From Bacteroidales bacterium (GTDB lineage Bacteria; Bacteroidota; Bacteroidia; Bacteroidales; UBA1715), in the NCBI GenBank assembly GCA_017642535.1, contig JAGCOW010000067.1, forward strand, positions 1-52,230: DNA of 52,230 bases, written 5' to 3'. A program made the position numbers and the translations under genes. Shown here piece by piece: positions 9,127 to 16,863 of this stretch. How positions within the stretch are numbered: the first letter of the stretch is position 1; each line of letters opens with the position of its first letter. The notes beneath the pieces were generated by a model. The model was given only the letters and a program-made list of their open reading frames with translations, searched no databases and was not told the DNA's origin.

Positions 9127-9939
9127 TTAATCAATATAATATGCTGTCTTGTGTGAACGTATCAACATTTTTTTACACATTTCATATAATTCCAAATAAT
9201 CTTTATCGTAAACCACCAACTTCTCCAACACGTTCACACATAATTGTAAATATCGTGTTCTAAGCATTGTCATATGGTTAGGAAATGCGAGGTTTATAAT
9301 TTCCCAATCTCTATTAATTAAGCTGTTATTATAATACGGGATTTTTTCAAAGAGACTGAAGTCAATACCACATTTTTCACATTCTCGTTTTAAATCATCT
9401 TGTAATTTTCCAGATGATTCTCCCACAAATTCTATTGCACTTTGCAAGCCATCATATGACTCCTTAATGTCTTTCATCAAAGAATAAATGTCATTTTTTC
9501 CCAATTCCATTTTAAATCCAGTATCATCATTTTCATCTATTAACTTTAATGATGACCAATATTTTTCGGATTCAACCTGCAATTGTTTTAACATCATACC
9601 TGTTGCTTCCAGTTGATGTGCCATATATTGACTCTCATGAGTATTTTTTATTTTTCTTAGATTCTCAACAGAATATTTAATTGGGTGACTGTCAATTATC
9701 TTATGATGTCGAGAGCACATCAGCATTAAGTTTTCATACCCATTTCTTTCTTCGTCAGTTTGGCGTTCATTATATCGTGGACCATCAGGTGAATAAGACT
9801 CAATGTGACAACATTCGCCAGTTAATGTTCCATCATCCTCAAAAATGGGATTATTGCATCCTTCAAAAGCGCAGCAATTCCCAGAATGCGCATATAAGCG
9901 TCGTAATATATTAGTTGGTATTGAACTACGTTTTGTCAT
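9127..9939 (-). CDS. HNH endonuclease family protein
   Basis: The 270-residue protein has an N-terminal HNH nuclease motif with zinc-type cysteines: CCAFEGCNNP, then ECCHIESYSPDGPRYNE (first His), then GYENLMLMCSRHHKIID (Asn and last His), within residues about 17-85. The rest is helical and charged, with no domain recognised. The start is the ATG at 9939 (MTKRSSIPTNILRRL). HNH proteins of this shape are common in restriction and anti-phage loci, and the surroundings support a defence role by DNA cleavage. The gene is AT-rich, as are its Mrr and Argonaute neighbours. It lies between hsd-like scars, with an hsdR fragment downstream and a possible hsdS 3' fragment just upstream. Confidence 0.8.
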   Translation of the reverse strand: MTKRSSIPTNILRRLYAHSGNCCAFEGCNNPIFEDDGTLTGECCHIESYSPDGPRYNERQTDEERNGYENLMLMCSRHHKIIDSHPIKYSVENLRKIKNTHESQYMAHQLEATGMMLKQLQVESEKYWSSLKLIDENDDTGFKMELGKNDIYSLMKDIKESYDGLQSAIEFVGESSGKLQDDLKRECEKCGIDFSLFEKIPYYNNSLINRDWEIINLAFPNHMTMLRTRYLQLCVNVLEKLVVYDKDYLELYEMCKKMLIRSHKTAYYID

Positions 9940-9952
9940 ATCATTATAAGAA

Positions 9953-9976
9953 AATACCCTTCTTCGCCAATAGCAA
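9953..9976 (-). pseudogene. Possible hsdS 3'-end remnant
   Basis: Read on the minus strand, TTGCTATTGGCGA at 9976-9964 is identical to the end of the intact hsdS (14269-14257, encoding LLLAR). Here it reads LLLAKKGIFL followed by a stop, which looks like the usual LLLAKMG ending of HsdS proteins. Only 13 bases are identical, so this is suggestive rather than secure. Confidence 0.3.
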
Positions 9977-10033
9977 AAAAACTATTTTTATTTGACGTTG
10001 TAAATATAAAAAAATTACTCCTAAATACTACAC

Positions 10034-10852
10034 CTATTGCGTCACATGCAAAGGGATAGCATTCAGCAAGAGATACTTCATCTTTTCAATGTTTTTATTT
10101 ATCATATTATCTGGACTGAAAAGCACAACAAAAAGAATAAAATCGTCAAATTCTCTAAATAAGGTTATTTCAGGACATGGATATTTCTTTGATTTGAATT
10201 TTCGAATTCTAATTGAATCAGAGCAATCCTCTTCTATTATTCCCTTATTATCATCACATAACAGATTGTTATTTTGCCATGCGACTAATTCGTCCAACGC
10301 CCCAATTTCAGAATCCTTATGCCAAAAGTTTATATATGCCCATTCTTTGTTGCGAGCTGCCTCATCAAAAGAGAATCCCCGCCTATACAATGTTGCAACT
10401 ATATTATTTCTACGCCTTCCATCAATAATCCAACAAAACGGAGCTAAAGCAACAACGCCATGCTTTCCCGCATACGGAATCGCCACTTCAGATTGAAACA
10501 GAGCTAATTCACGTAGGTTTAATATATCAACTTCAACATTATTCTCTCCAAGATGAGCTCGATTAATTGCCGCTTTCGAGAATCCCTTTTCTGATACAAT
10601 TATACCCTTATCCGCGCCAACATCTTTTACCATACCAATAAAAGATTCTACCGTTTTCACGTCTATCTTTACATCGTATTTCTTGGCATCAATAATGTAA
10701 ACAGCACCATTGCCATTTTTAACCATTATGTCTATTTGCCTCATTCTTTTTGAATAAAGCCCCTTTATATGCACATTATAACTGATATCAGAATTTAGAA
10801 ATACTCTTTGGCATTCTGACAAAACCTCTTTCTCATATTCTTTCCAATTCAT
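10034..10852 (-). CDS. Mrr-like restriction endonuclease (PD-(D/E)XK fold)
   Basis: The 272-residue protein starts at the ATG at 10852 (MNWKEYEKEVLSECQRVF). Residues about 35-110 look like an Mrr-type catalytic domain: QIDIMVKNGNGAVYIIDAKKY gives the D...DXK core, and GADKGIIVSEKGFSKAAINRA is the family's following block. The second catalytic acid is Asp rather than Glu, as in many Mrr-like enzymes. Such nucleases cut modified or foreign DNA. Residues from about 130 on are not recognised. It is separated from the SIR2 gene by 114 bases that contain a decayed coding scar, so it may be a separate cassette rather than part of the Argonaute system. However, PD-(D/E)XK nucleases also occur as pAgo partners, so a link cannot be excluded. 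Confidence 0.75.
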   Translation of the reverse strand: MNWKEYEKEVLSECQRVFLNSDISYNVHIKGLYSKRMRQIDIMVKNGNGAVYIIDAKKYDVKIDVKTVESFIGMVKDVGADKGIIVSEKGFSKAAINRAHLGENNVEVDILNLRELALFQSEVAIPYAGKHGVVALAPFCWIIDGRRRNNIVATLYRRGFSFDEAARNKEWAYINFWHKDSEIGALDELVAWQNNNLLCDDNKGIIEEDCSDSIRIRKFKSKKYPCPEITLFREFDDFILFVVLFSPDNMINKNIEKMKYLLLNAIPLHVTQ

Positions 10853-10966
10853 GTGATATAATTTTATTTATCCCTTGCAAAACATCCGTACCATCGCTTT
10901 CTGCATAGCCTCAATGATCTTTGATAGCCACTCTCACCTTGCCCTCTTCATCGGGCAATTGGTAAT
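10853..10966 (-). pseudogene. Decayed coding scar between SIR2 and Mrr-like genes
   Basis: On the minus strand one frame reads NYQLPDEEGKVRVAIKDH then a stop, and a shifted frame continues IIEAMQKAMVRMFCKG and stops. Together they look like a frameshifted C-terminus of a lost gene. I do not recognise the family. Confidence 0.35.
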
Positions 10967-12253
10967 TTAAAATGGATTTTCTGATTCTTGTTTTTCCTTA
11001 TCAAAAGATGAAACGATTTCAACAAACTTTTCTGCACTATTCGAAAAATAATAATTCAAAAAATTCTCAACGCCAATTCGTAAATAGTAGATTGAATTCT
11101 CTCCGTTTATTTTATTCACATTAAATTCAGGTATTTCACTATAAAACGGATTCGATTGTATAGCCTCTATATATTCAACCAATCGCCCATTTACCTTCTT
11201 TTTGTCTTTGTCAAGGGCTTCATCATAAGATTTAATATCTTTATCATATTCTATATCAGGACCAAAAATCGGGTTGACAATTATAATCTTTTTATTTCCC
11301 TTGTTAATAGCTTCTATCAAGAGATTATTTATGTATGGATCAAAAAAACTATAACCTATAACGAAGTAATACTCTTTTTGTTCCAATTTATTTCGAAAAC
11401 TATGAATCAAACTAAAGAAAGGATCGACAGAAAATGTTTTAGTGCCATGTCCAAATATAATATAAGGGTTGTGTCTGATGTCAATCATATCAGACTCATA
11501 CTCTTCGCATTTGTCCTTTTCCTTGACTTCTCCTGTGGTTAAACGCACCCAGTCTAATGAGCCATGAAGTTTGTATAACTTAATTCTGTCAAAAGGCTTT
11601 TCTGTTTCCATATAATCCATTCCTCTCCATTCATTATTTGAAAAACCAGTAAATGGAGTCATGCCATTTTCTTGAAAATATGATTCAATAACTAAATCGT
11701 TATTTAATGAAAAAATGTCCATAACATAATCGTCGTTAGGACTTTCTGCGAACATATTCTTCAAAGGATTTAAATATGCAAGTTTGTTTTTGTCAAAATT
11801 CAACCATCTTGGGAACAAAACTTGTTTAATAATTCTATCCAGAGAATCAAATAAAGATTCGTTGAGCTCAGAGTGCCTTTCCTTATCAGTTGTATTTCTA
11901 TATTCTGACTCTAACATTGACAACTTATCAGCCCAATTGCCTGTTATAGGATATGGAAGGAAGTTTTCTCTGTTTTTAACGCGTCTGATTAGCAATGCCA
12001 GTTCTTCAATATTTGGCGTAAAAACGAATTTATTGTTTGTTTCATAACTTCTCCATGAATTATGGTAGTCCAAGCAAGACAATAAAAATTTCAACGCTTC
12101 TTTTTGAGGTCTATTAAAAACAGAATCGTTGTCTTTTATTATTTCTTGTTTCAAAGCGTCAAGCATACCCTTTGAAGTGAGACACCCTGTTCCAAATGAG
12201 GCTCCTGCTCCAAGTAAAAACAAACTCTTATTAAATGCTTCTTTTATAGTCAT
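10967..12253 (-). CDS. SIR2-domain protein, probable NADase effector of the Argonaute
   Basis: The 428-residue protein begins at the ATG at 12253 (MTIKEAFNKSLFLLGAG), one base after the Argonaute stop. The SIR2-type NAD-binding loop is GAGASFGTG (residues 15-23). SLNNDLVIE near residue 184 is the catalytic Asn-Asp region. His230 lies in YKLHGSLDW, and VIGYSFFDPYINNLL near 298-312 is the usual second Rossmann block. The domain fills about residues 1-330, and the remaining 100 residues cannot hold an APAZ domain. SIR2 proteins paired with catalytically dead Argonautes deplete NAD+ and stop growth of infected cells; I infer that role here from pairing and motifs. No signal peptide or membrane segment is seen, so it should be cytoplasmic. 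Confidence 0.88.
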   Translation of the reverse strand: MTIKEAFNKSLFLLGAGASFGTGCLTSKGMLDALKQEIIKDNDSVFNRPQKEALKFLLSCLDYHNSWRSYETNNKFVFTPNIEELALLIRRVKNRENFLPYPITGNWADKLSMLESEYRNTTDKERHSELNESLFDSLDRIIKQVLFPRWLNFDKNKLAYLNPLKNMFAESPNDDYVMDIFSLNNDLVIESYFQENGMTPFTGFSNNEWRGMDYMETEKPFDRIKLYKLHGSLDWVRLTTGEVKEKDKCEEYESDMIDIRHNPYIIFGHGTKTFSVDPFFSLIHSFRNKLEQKEYYFVIGYSFFDPYINNLLIEAINKGNKKIIIVNPIFGPDIEYDKDIKSYDEALDKDKKKVNGRLVEYIEAIQSNPFYSEIPEFNVNKINGENSIYYLRIGVENFLNYYFSNSAEKFVEIVSSFDKEKQESENPF

Positions 12254-12254
12254 A

Positions 12255-14228
12255 TTAAACAAACCAAGGTGTGTGCTGCGTTAAATCATTTGATGGTATA
12301 TCGCTATTAAAATGAGCTGAAAAATCAGCGATGAGTTTAGCATAAATTGTCGTAGCTGGCTGACTCCTTTGTTTCAATCCTTTCCAAATCAATCGTGAAA
12401 ACTCATAAATTTGACTTATCAGGTCATTATGAGAAAAGCCTCCGTTGTCGGCATGATGAATCTTTATTTTTATGGGCAATTCATCGGAAACCTTCGTTAA
12501 CGGACGGTCAATATGTCTGGTATTATTAAACAGTAGATATTCATTTTGTTCAACTTCAACAAAAGTTCCGCTTATTGGCATTCCCCAATTATAATCAGCA
12601 TCAAAGCAAATATCATTTTGACTTTTTGAGTCATTAATCTCAACTATTGCGTATGAAACATTGATTCTTAACTCATTGTACAATAGGTGTTCTATCTTTT
12701 TTGTCTCTTTATTGCTGTTGGTCTTGTAATAATGTATAACCAACCTCTCAATATCGCCATTTGTTTCTATGTATGATAAAATAGATTTTCTCAACAACTC
12801 TATCATTTCTTTAGGAGATGATGATTTAGGGTACGAATAAACATTTTCTAATAGACCTTCATTTGTAAAGAAAACCGAAGATCCAACATAACTTTTATCG
12901 TCTAACGTTGCTTGATTAAAACCAATCACTAATTCTTTTTGTGGATGATTTTTTAATCGCCATGGTATTCCTCCCAGTTTGGCCAATATACCAATTGCTA
13001 TATTAGGAAGGTGGTAGTTAAAGACCGTTGTTTGTCTAATGTGAGTTTCATTCACAAATTGAGATGGAATACCTTTAAGCAACAATGATTTTTTTATATT
13101 GTAATATGAATCTGTCTTTTCATCATCCGTATTGTTCTTATCGAAATCACCTATTACAATTGCAAAAAGATTATTGTAGTATGTGTCAGTTAATTTTTCT
13201 CTTTCAAAATTTTCATACTCTTCCTCAATACGTTTATTTTCATAACAAAATCCCTTTATGTTAGAGATTACAATGGGTATTCCAACATATCGTTCTAAAC
13301 CCGGGAAATTTTTGTATCCATTTTTTAAATACGCATATAAAGAATTTGCATCATCCCTATTTCTATAGAAAAAAATAAATTGCGTATCGTATGCCTTGGG
13401 ACTTGTTTTGAATACACCAAAATCTCTCATTCCCGTAATAGGGTTAATATCAACCTTTTCGTCTTTAAAAACCATCTTGTTTTCTAAGAGTTTCACTTTT
13501 GACACTTCCCGTAATTCCGCATTTCTTAACCCGACAGATGTAAAGCGAATGTTTATGTTGCTAATATCTCTTACATATTTGTTGTAAAAATCCGATATTA
13601 GTTCATAATTGTTTTTGTACTGCAATTTCCTATGACCATCATATCCAAGAGTCTGCCTAATTTCTCGATTCGCAACAAATCGGCATTTCTCTTGATCATC
13701 ATATTTCCTAATTAAATTATCATCATTAACAAATTTTACAATCTTATAATTAGTGTTATAAGGTATTTCCTTGTTACTAATAAGTGTATCTTCACTTCCG
13801 ACACTTATGCTTAATTCACATTTTGCATCGTGAATGATAATATCAAAGCGATAATATTTATCCCAAGCAGACCCCGATTCCTTTTTCATATATACAGATA
13901 GATCGGAAATTTTTGGATGATAATTGACTACCATACCTCTGTTTAAAAATTCTTTTTTTAATATGTATCTAATATACTTCGGGATGAAATATTTGGGTAT
14001 TAAGCAACTATAGTCGTTTTCTGATTTTTGCATATCGAACCCAAAATAAATTTTATCGTCATCATTCTTATCTTGACACCAGGAATTGAAACTCTCCTCT
14101 TTGAGTATTTTGGTCAACACCTTTTTTCTTAAACAAAAATCCATACTATGGTCTGTTTTTGAAAAAAATATTTTGCCTGATATTTCTTCTGCCAACTTAT
14201 ATTTTACTCTGTTTATTACAAGATTCAT
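12255..14228 (-). CDS. Prokaryotic Argonaute (MID-PIWI), long-type, predicted catalytically inactive
   Basis: The protein has 657 residues. Residues about 1-270 form an N/L1-like region ending in the typical linker NPITGMRDFGVFKTSP. The MID domain (about 350-425) has the 5'-phosphate pocket pattern Y375/Y376, K379, Q390 (GIPSQFV) and K417 (ILAKLGGIPW). PIWI runs from 430 to the end and closes with TPWFV, a common pAgo C-terminus. The first catalytic Asp is replaced in VIGFN (Asn438). The second acid is missing in VIHYYK, where Tyr501 stands at the Asp position. It is longer than short pAgos (about 400-500) and probably lacks a full PAZ. Its start is 14 bases after hsdS and its stop 1 base before the SIR2 ATG. 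It likely binds small guides and triggers the SIR2 partner. It is AT-rich: 20 of 60 bases are G/C at 13981-14040, against 33 of 60 at 2341-2400. Confidence 0.88.
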   Translation of the reverse strand: MNLVINRVKYKLAEEISGKIFFSKTDHSMDFCLRKKVLTKILKEESFNSWCQDKNDDDKIYFGFDMQKSENDYSCLIPKYFIPKYIRYILKKEFLNRGMVVNYHPKISDLSVYMKKESGSAWDKYYRFDIIIHDAKCELSISVGSEDTLISNKEIPYNTNYKIVKFVNDDNLIRKYDDQEKCRFVANREIRQTLGYDGHRKLQYKNNYELISDFYNKYVRDISNINIRFTSVGLRNAELREVSKVKLLENKMVFKDEKVDINPITGMRDFGVFKTSPKAYDTQFIFFYRNRDDANSLYAYLKNGYKNFPGLERYVGIPIVISNIKGFCYENKRIEEEYENFEREKLTDTYYNNLFAIVIGDFDKNNTDDEKTDSYYNIKKSLLLKGIPSQFVNETHIRQTTVFNYHLPNIAIGILAKLGGIPWRLKNHPQKELVIGFNQATLDDKSYVGSSVFFTNEGLLENVYSYPKSSSPKEMIELLRKSILSYIETNGDIERLVIHYYKTNSNKETKKIEHLLYNELRINVSYAIVEINDSKSQNDICFDADYNWGMPISGTFVEVEQNEYLLFNNTRHIDRPLTKVSDELPIKIKIHHADNGGFSHNDLISQIYEFSRLIWKGLKQRSQPATTIYAKLIADFSAHFNSDIPSNDLTQHTPWFV

Positions 14229-14242
14229 AATAATAATATTTT

Positions 14243-15427
14243 TTACCTCCCCATCCTCGCCAATAGCAAGGACTGTAATTCAGTTAATTTTTCGTTCTCT
14301 TTATATAAAACAACCATGTTGTCTAATATCGGCACAAACATTGATTTTTTTTCGTTGTCATCCAATAGAAAGATTAATTGTTGAGCTATCAATTCTTGGC
14401 TAAGGTTTTCTTGTGCCCCACCATTGGCTAATTTCTTGATATATTCTTGGTTTGCCAATAGATGAAAAAATAAATATGCTGCATCTTCTTTGTCGTAACA
14501 AATCATATTGCAACAAGCCTGATTCGTTGTTGTATCACAAACTAAGTATGCGACTTGTGCTGCCGTTGCTCCATACATAGCCATTACAACAGCACCTTGG
14601 GGTATTATTTTGGCTGAACTATTATTTAATCCTTCTTGACTAATGTATTCTTCTGTATCAAAAACAATATTATTGTGAACTTCTCCCGATTTTAGCCATC
14701 TAAAATCTTTTCTATTCCAATAATTTATATTAGTACGGTTAGGAGTACCGCCAGATGTCATTTTCTTACAAAAATCCCCCAATCTCCCCATTCTCCACCC
14801 CTCAGGCAGATTCTCCTTGTCAATCCCATCCACAAACATCTTGCGGTACAGAGCCTGTGCGGTTTCCTCCAATTTGGCAATCATCTGCTCGTTGAGACGA
14901 ATGCGGTTGGTTAATGTTTCGTATTCAGACACAATCTCGCGCTGGCGGTCAATATCGGGAACGGGAAGGCGCATATCCATCAATGCCTTTTTATCCATGC
15001 CGCCACGCACGTCCGCATCGGTGTAAAACCATGCATTTCTATCAAATTCAGCACGGCGGAACCACATCATCAAATATTCGGTCAATAATTCATTGGTTTG
15101 TAGAGACGCACGGCCGTGCGTCTCTGCGGGAATGATTTCAAAAACGAAATATGCAGGTGAAACAATAATGGGATTTTCGCCCGTATGCATTGCAATTGGT
15201 ATTTTTTCATCCCTACCCACATGCATTAGATTACACGCAAATTGATTCTTGAAAACCATTTTGTATGCAGACAAATCTGTCCCGATAACATTGGCTACAG
15301 AAGGCATAAAATATTTCTCAATATTAATACCCATAGGATTCGTAACCGTCAAATCGCGGTTACGGACATTCACTTCTCTGATATAGTCGCCTAAACGTTT
15401 AAATTCCATTTTACCACTCGTCATCAT
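14243..15427 (-). CDS. hsdS: Type I restriction-modification specificity subunit
   Basis: This is the DNA-recognition subunit that directs HsdM and HsdR. I start it at the ATG at 15427, with GGAAAG 7 bases upstream; this gives 394 residues. Target-recognition domain 1 spans about residues 1-140. A conserved helical spacer follows (QREIVSEYETLTNRIRLNEQM ... LYRKMFVDGID). Domain 2 starts at WRMGRLGDFCKKMTSGGTP, and a second helix ends the protein (ENEKLTELQSLLLARMGR). The first domain contains AETHGRASLQ, encoded by an exact 24-bp palindrome that looks like a small mobile repeat inserted in frame. The Argonaute gene starts 14 bases downstream. Upstream, the inverted repeat at 15432-15464 covers its ribosome binding site. 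Confidence 0.92.
   Translation of the reverse strand: MMTSGKMEFKRLGDYIREVNVRNRDLTVTNPMGINIEKYFMPSVANVIGTDLSAYKMVFKNQFACNLMHVGRDEKIPIAMHTGENPIIVSPAYFVFEIIPAETHGRASLQTNELLTEYLMMWFRRAEFDRNAWFYTDADVRGGMDKKALMDMRLPVPDIDRQREIVSEYETLTNRIRLNEQMIAKLEETAQALYRKMFVDGIDKENLPEGWRMGRLGDFCKKMTSGGTPNRTNINYWNRKDFRWLKSGEVHNNIVFDTEEYISQEGLNNSSAKIIPQGAVVMAMYGATAAQVAYLVCDTTTNQACCNMICYDKEDAAYLFFHLLANQEYIKKLANGGAQENLSQELIAQQLIFLLDDNEKKSMFVPILDNMVVLYKENEKLTELQSLLLARMGR
15102..15125. repeat. Perfect 24-bp palindrome inside hsdS
   Basis: The half-site AGAGACGCACGG is followed directly by its exact reverse complement. The arms resemble those of the repeats at 51622-51690 (GTAGGGACG/CGTCCCTAC), so it looks like a small palindromic repeat that landed in the coding region without breaking the frame. 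Confidence 0.8.
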
Positions 15428-15431
15428 TTCG

Positions 15432-15464
15432 ATTCTTTCCAATTTTCATAAAACTGGAAAGAAT
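15432..15464. promoter_or_regulatory. Inverted repeat (operator or RNA hairpin) upstream of hsdS
   Basis: The structure is ATTCTTTCCA, 13 bases, TGGAAAGAAT. It lies 2 bases from the fic stop and 4 bases before the hsdS ATG. Arms and spacer length are the same as at 16830-16862. The downstream arm contains the hsdS ribosome binding site GGAAAG, so an RNA hairpin would hide it. No T-run follows, so it is not an ordinary terminator. Confidence 0.7.
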
Positions 15465-15466
15465 TA

Positions 15467-16786
15467 TCAACTTATTGTTGCCAACATTTCATCAAATTTT
15501 TCACCTTTTATGTAACCTTTCTTAACTTTGTTGAAGGCTATTTCTTTCACCAATCCACGCTCCATCAAATGCACAATATCCTGTTTTGCGGTAGTTGGAC
15601 TGATAAAAAATCGTTCCTGCAAATCCTTAACCGTTATAATCTCACTTGGGTCATCAACAAATCTTTGCATGACTTGCGCCTGCCTATCATTGATATATCC
15701 CAACCGAATAAACTGGTAGGAAGCTTTCTTCTCCGCCTGCTTACGCTGTATATATTCTTTCAACTCACGATATGCCTGTTCCAATACCTTCAAATTGTAG
15801 TTAATGAAATAACCAAGATCCATATCGTCAGCTTCAGTATAAAGATATGCTTTCTCGTAAGATTTCTTGGATTTTGCAATCACACGCGAGATTGACAGAT
15901 ATTCGGTCATCCAATACCCTTCTTTCAACATATACCAGTAGAATAAAGCACGTGCGGTACGGCCATTGCCATCCACAAATGGATGAAAATAACCCACCAT
16001 AAAATGAATTATGATACCACGAATGATAGGATGGACATAAGGCCTTGCATCTTTATCGTTGAAATACTTGCATAGTTCATTGGCAAAATGTGGCAGTGTT
16101 GCAGCCTCTGGAGGCGTGTGAACAGTTTCCCCCGCCACAACATCAAACACCACTATATCATCCTCATCCTTACGAAAACGTCCAGCATCTTCTTCATTTT
16201 TTAATGTCTTTTCTGTAATAAGACGATGTATCTGAAGCAGCAACTCAACAGACAATGGAGTGTCTTTATGACTTGAAATGAACTGAATTGTGTTATAGTT
16301 GTTCACAATCATTTGCTGCGATTTGTCTTTAGGCTGTTTCTTCAAACGAAGCATTTCTTTAGCCACCTTGCGCGTAGTCGCGGCTCCCTCAATCATACTT
16401 GAATAGATAGCCTCTTCCATCAAAGAGCTTCTCAAATACTGCTTCTTGTTATCTTCAGTGATATCCGGCTGATACATCCATCCTTGTCCGAAGTTCATGT
16501 CAAACTCATGACAAAGACGTTGCATTTTGTTGGTAAACCCAAAATTTACTTTGTATTTATCCCATGCATTAGCCTTCATTAAGATGCGCGACATCTTTAC
16601 ACGTTTCCATAAATCCTCAGCCGAATAGTGGTCTGGAAGTTTTTTGTATTTTACAGTGTCCCAGTACTCGTAATTCTCATTAACTTTGTCAATTACTACA
16701 TTTACATCGGAATCATTGGAATATCCTTTGTTGGTATAGTATCTTAACAAATCTTGTTCTGTCAATTTAGGCGCTTTCTCAATCAT
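15467..16786 (-). CDS. Fic-domain protein with C-terminal winged helix-turn-helix
   Basis: The 439-residue Fic enzyme probably transfers AMP (or another nucleotide part) to a target protein. The catalytic motif HPFVDGNGRTAR is complete (residues 268-279, with His268). The autoinhibitory motif SxxxEG is present upstream (S129 to G134, SSMIEG), which makes this a class II, self-inhibited Fic. The N-terminal about 100 residues are the helical extension common to stand-alone Fic proteins. Residues about 375-439 form a winged helix (QAQVMQRFVDDPSEIITVKDL ... SPTTAKQDIVHLMERGLV), suggesting direct DNA binding. Start is the ATG at 16786 (MIEKAPKLTEQDLL). It is flanked by two copies of one inverted repeat, making it the natural candidate for binding them and regulating itself and hsdS. 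Fic genes are often found between hsdM and hsdS, where their role is unclear. Confidence 0.9.
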   Translation of the reverse strand: MIEKAPKLTEQDLLRYYTNKGYSNDSDVNVVIDKVNENYEYWDTVKYKKLPDHYSAEDLWKRVKMSRILMKANAWDKYKVNFGFTNKMQRLCHEFDMNFGQGWMYQPDITEDNKKQYLRSSLMEEAIYSSMIEGAATTRKVAKEMLRLKKQPKDKSQQMIVNNYNTIQFISSHKDTPLSVELLLQIHRLITEKTLKNEEDAGRFRKDEDDIVVFDVVAGETVHTPPEAATLPHFANELCKYFNDKDARPYVHPIIRGIIIHFMVGYFHPFVDGNGRTARALFYWYMLKEGYWMTEYLSISRVIAKSKKSYEKAYLYTEADDMDLGYFINYNLKVLEQAYRELKEYIQRKQAEKKASYQFIRLGYINDRQAQVMQRFVDDPSEIITVKDLQERFFISPTTAKQDIVHLMERGLVKEIAFNKVKKGYIKGEKFDEMLATIS

Positions 16787-16807
16787 AGTCTAAATTTTTT
16801 CACACTG

Positions 16808-16815
16808 CAAATATA
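16808..16815 (-). promoter_or_regulatory. Candidate -7 box of fic
   Basis: TATATTTG on the minus strand fits TAnnTTTG and lies 21 bases before the fic ATG. The inverted repeat at 16830-16862 covers the position where the -33 element would be, so a bound protein would block this promoter. Confidence 0.5.
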
Positions 16816-16829
16816 CAAAATATTTCCCA

Positions 16830-16862
16830 ATTCTTTCCAATATTTTCTAAATTGGAAAGAAT
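16830..16862. promoter_or_regulatory. Inverted repeat (operator or RNA hairpin) upstream of fic
   Basis: The structure is ATTCTTTCCA, 13 bases, TGGAAAGAAT, with the pairing extended by two more bases inward on each side (AT/AT). It begins 1 base after the hsdM stop. It is the second copy of the element at 15432-15464, with identical arm sequence and spacer length. Confidence 0.75.
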
Positions 16863-16863
16863 T

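Noticed and set aside
10967..14228. Classical short-pAgo SPARSA (SIR2-APAZ) system
   Set aside because: The SIR2 protein is too short for an APAZ domain and the Argonaute carries about 270 residues before MID, unlike short pAgos.
14243..15427. Phase-variable hsdS inversion system
   Set aside because: Only one hsdS is present, with no second recognition-domain cassette and no recombinase; the palindrome alone does not support inversion.
16830..16862. Intrinsic terminator after hsdM
   Set aside because: The inverted repeat has A/T-rich arms, a 13-base spacer and no following T-run, and the same element recurs before hsdS.
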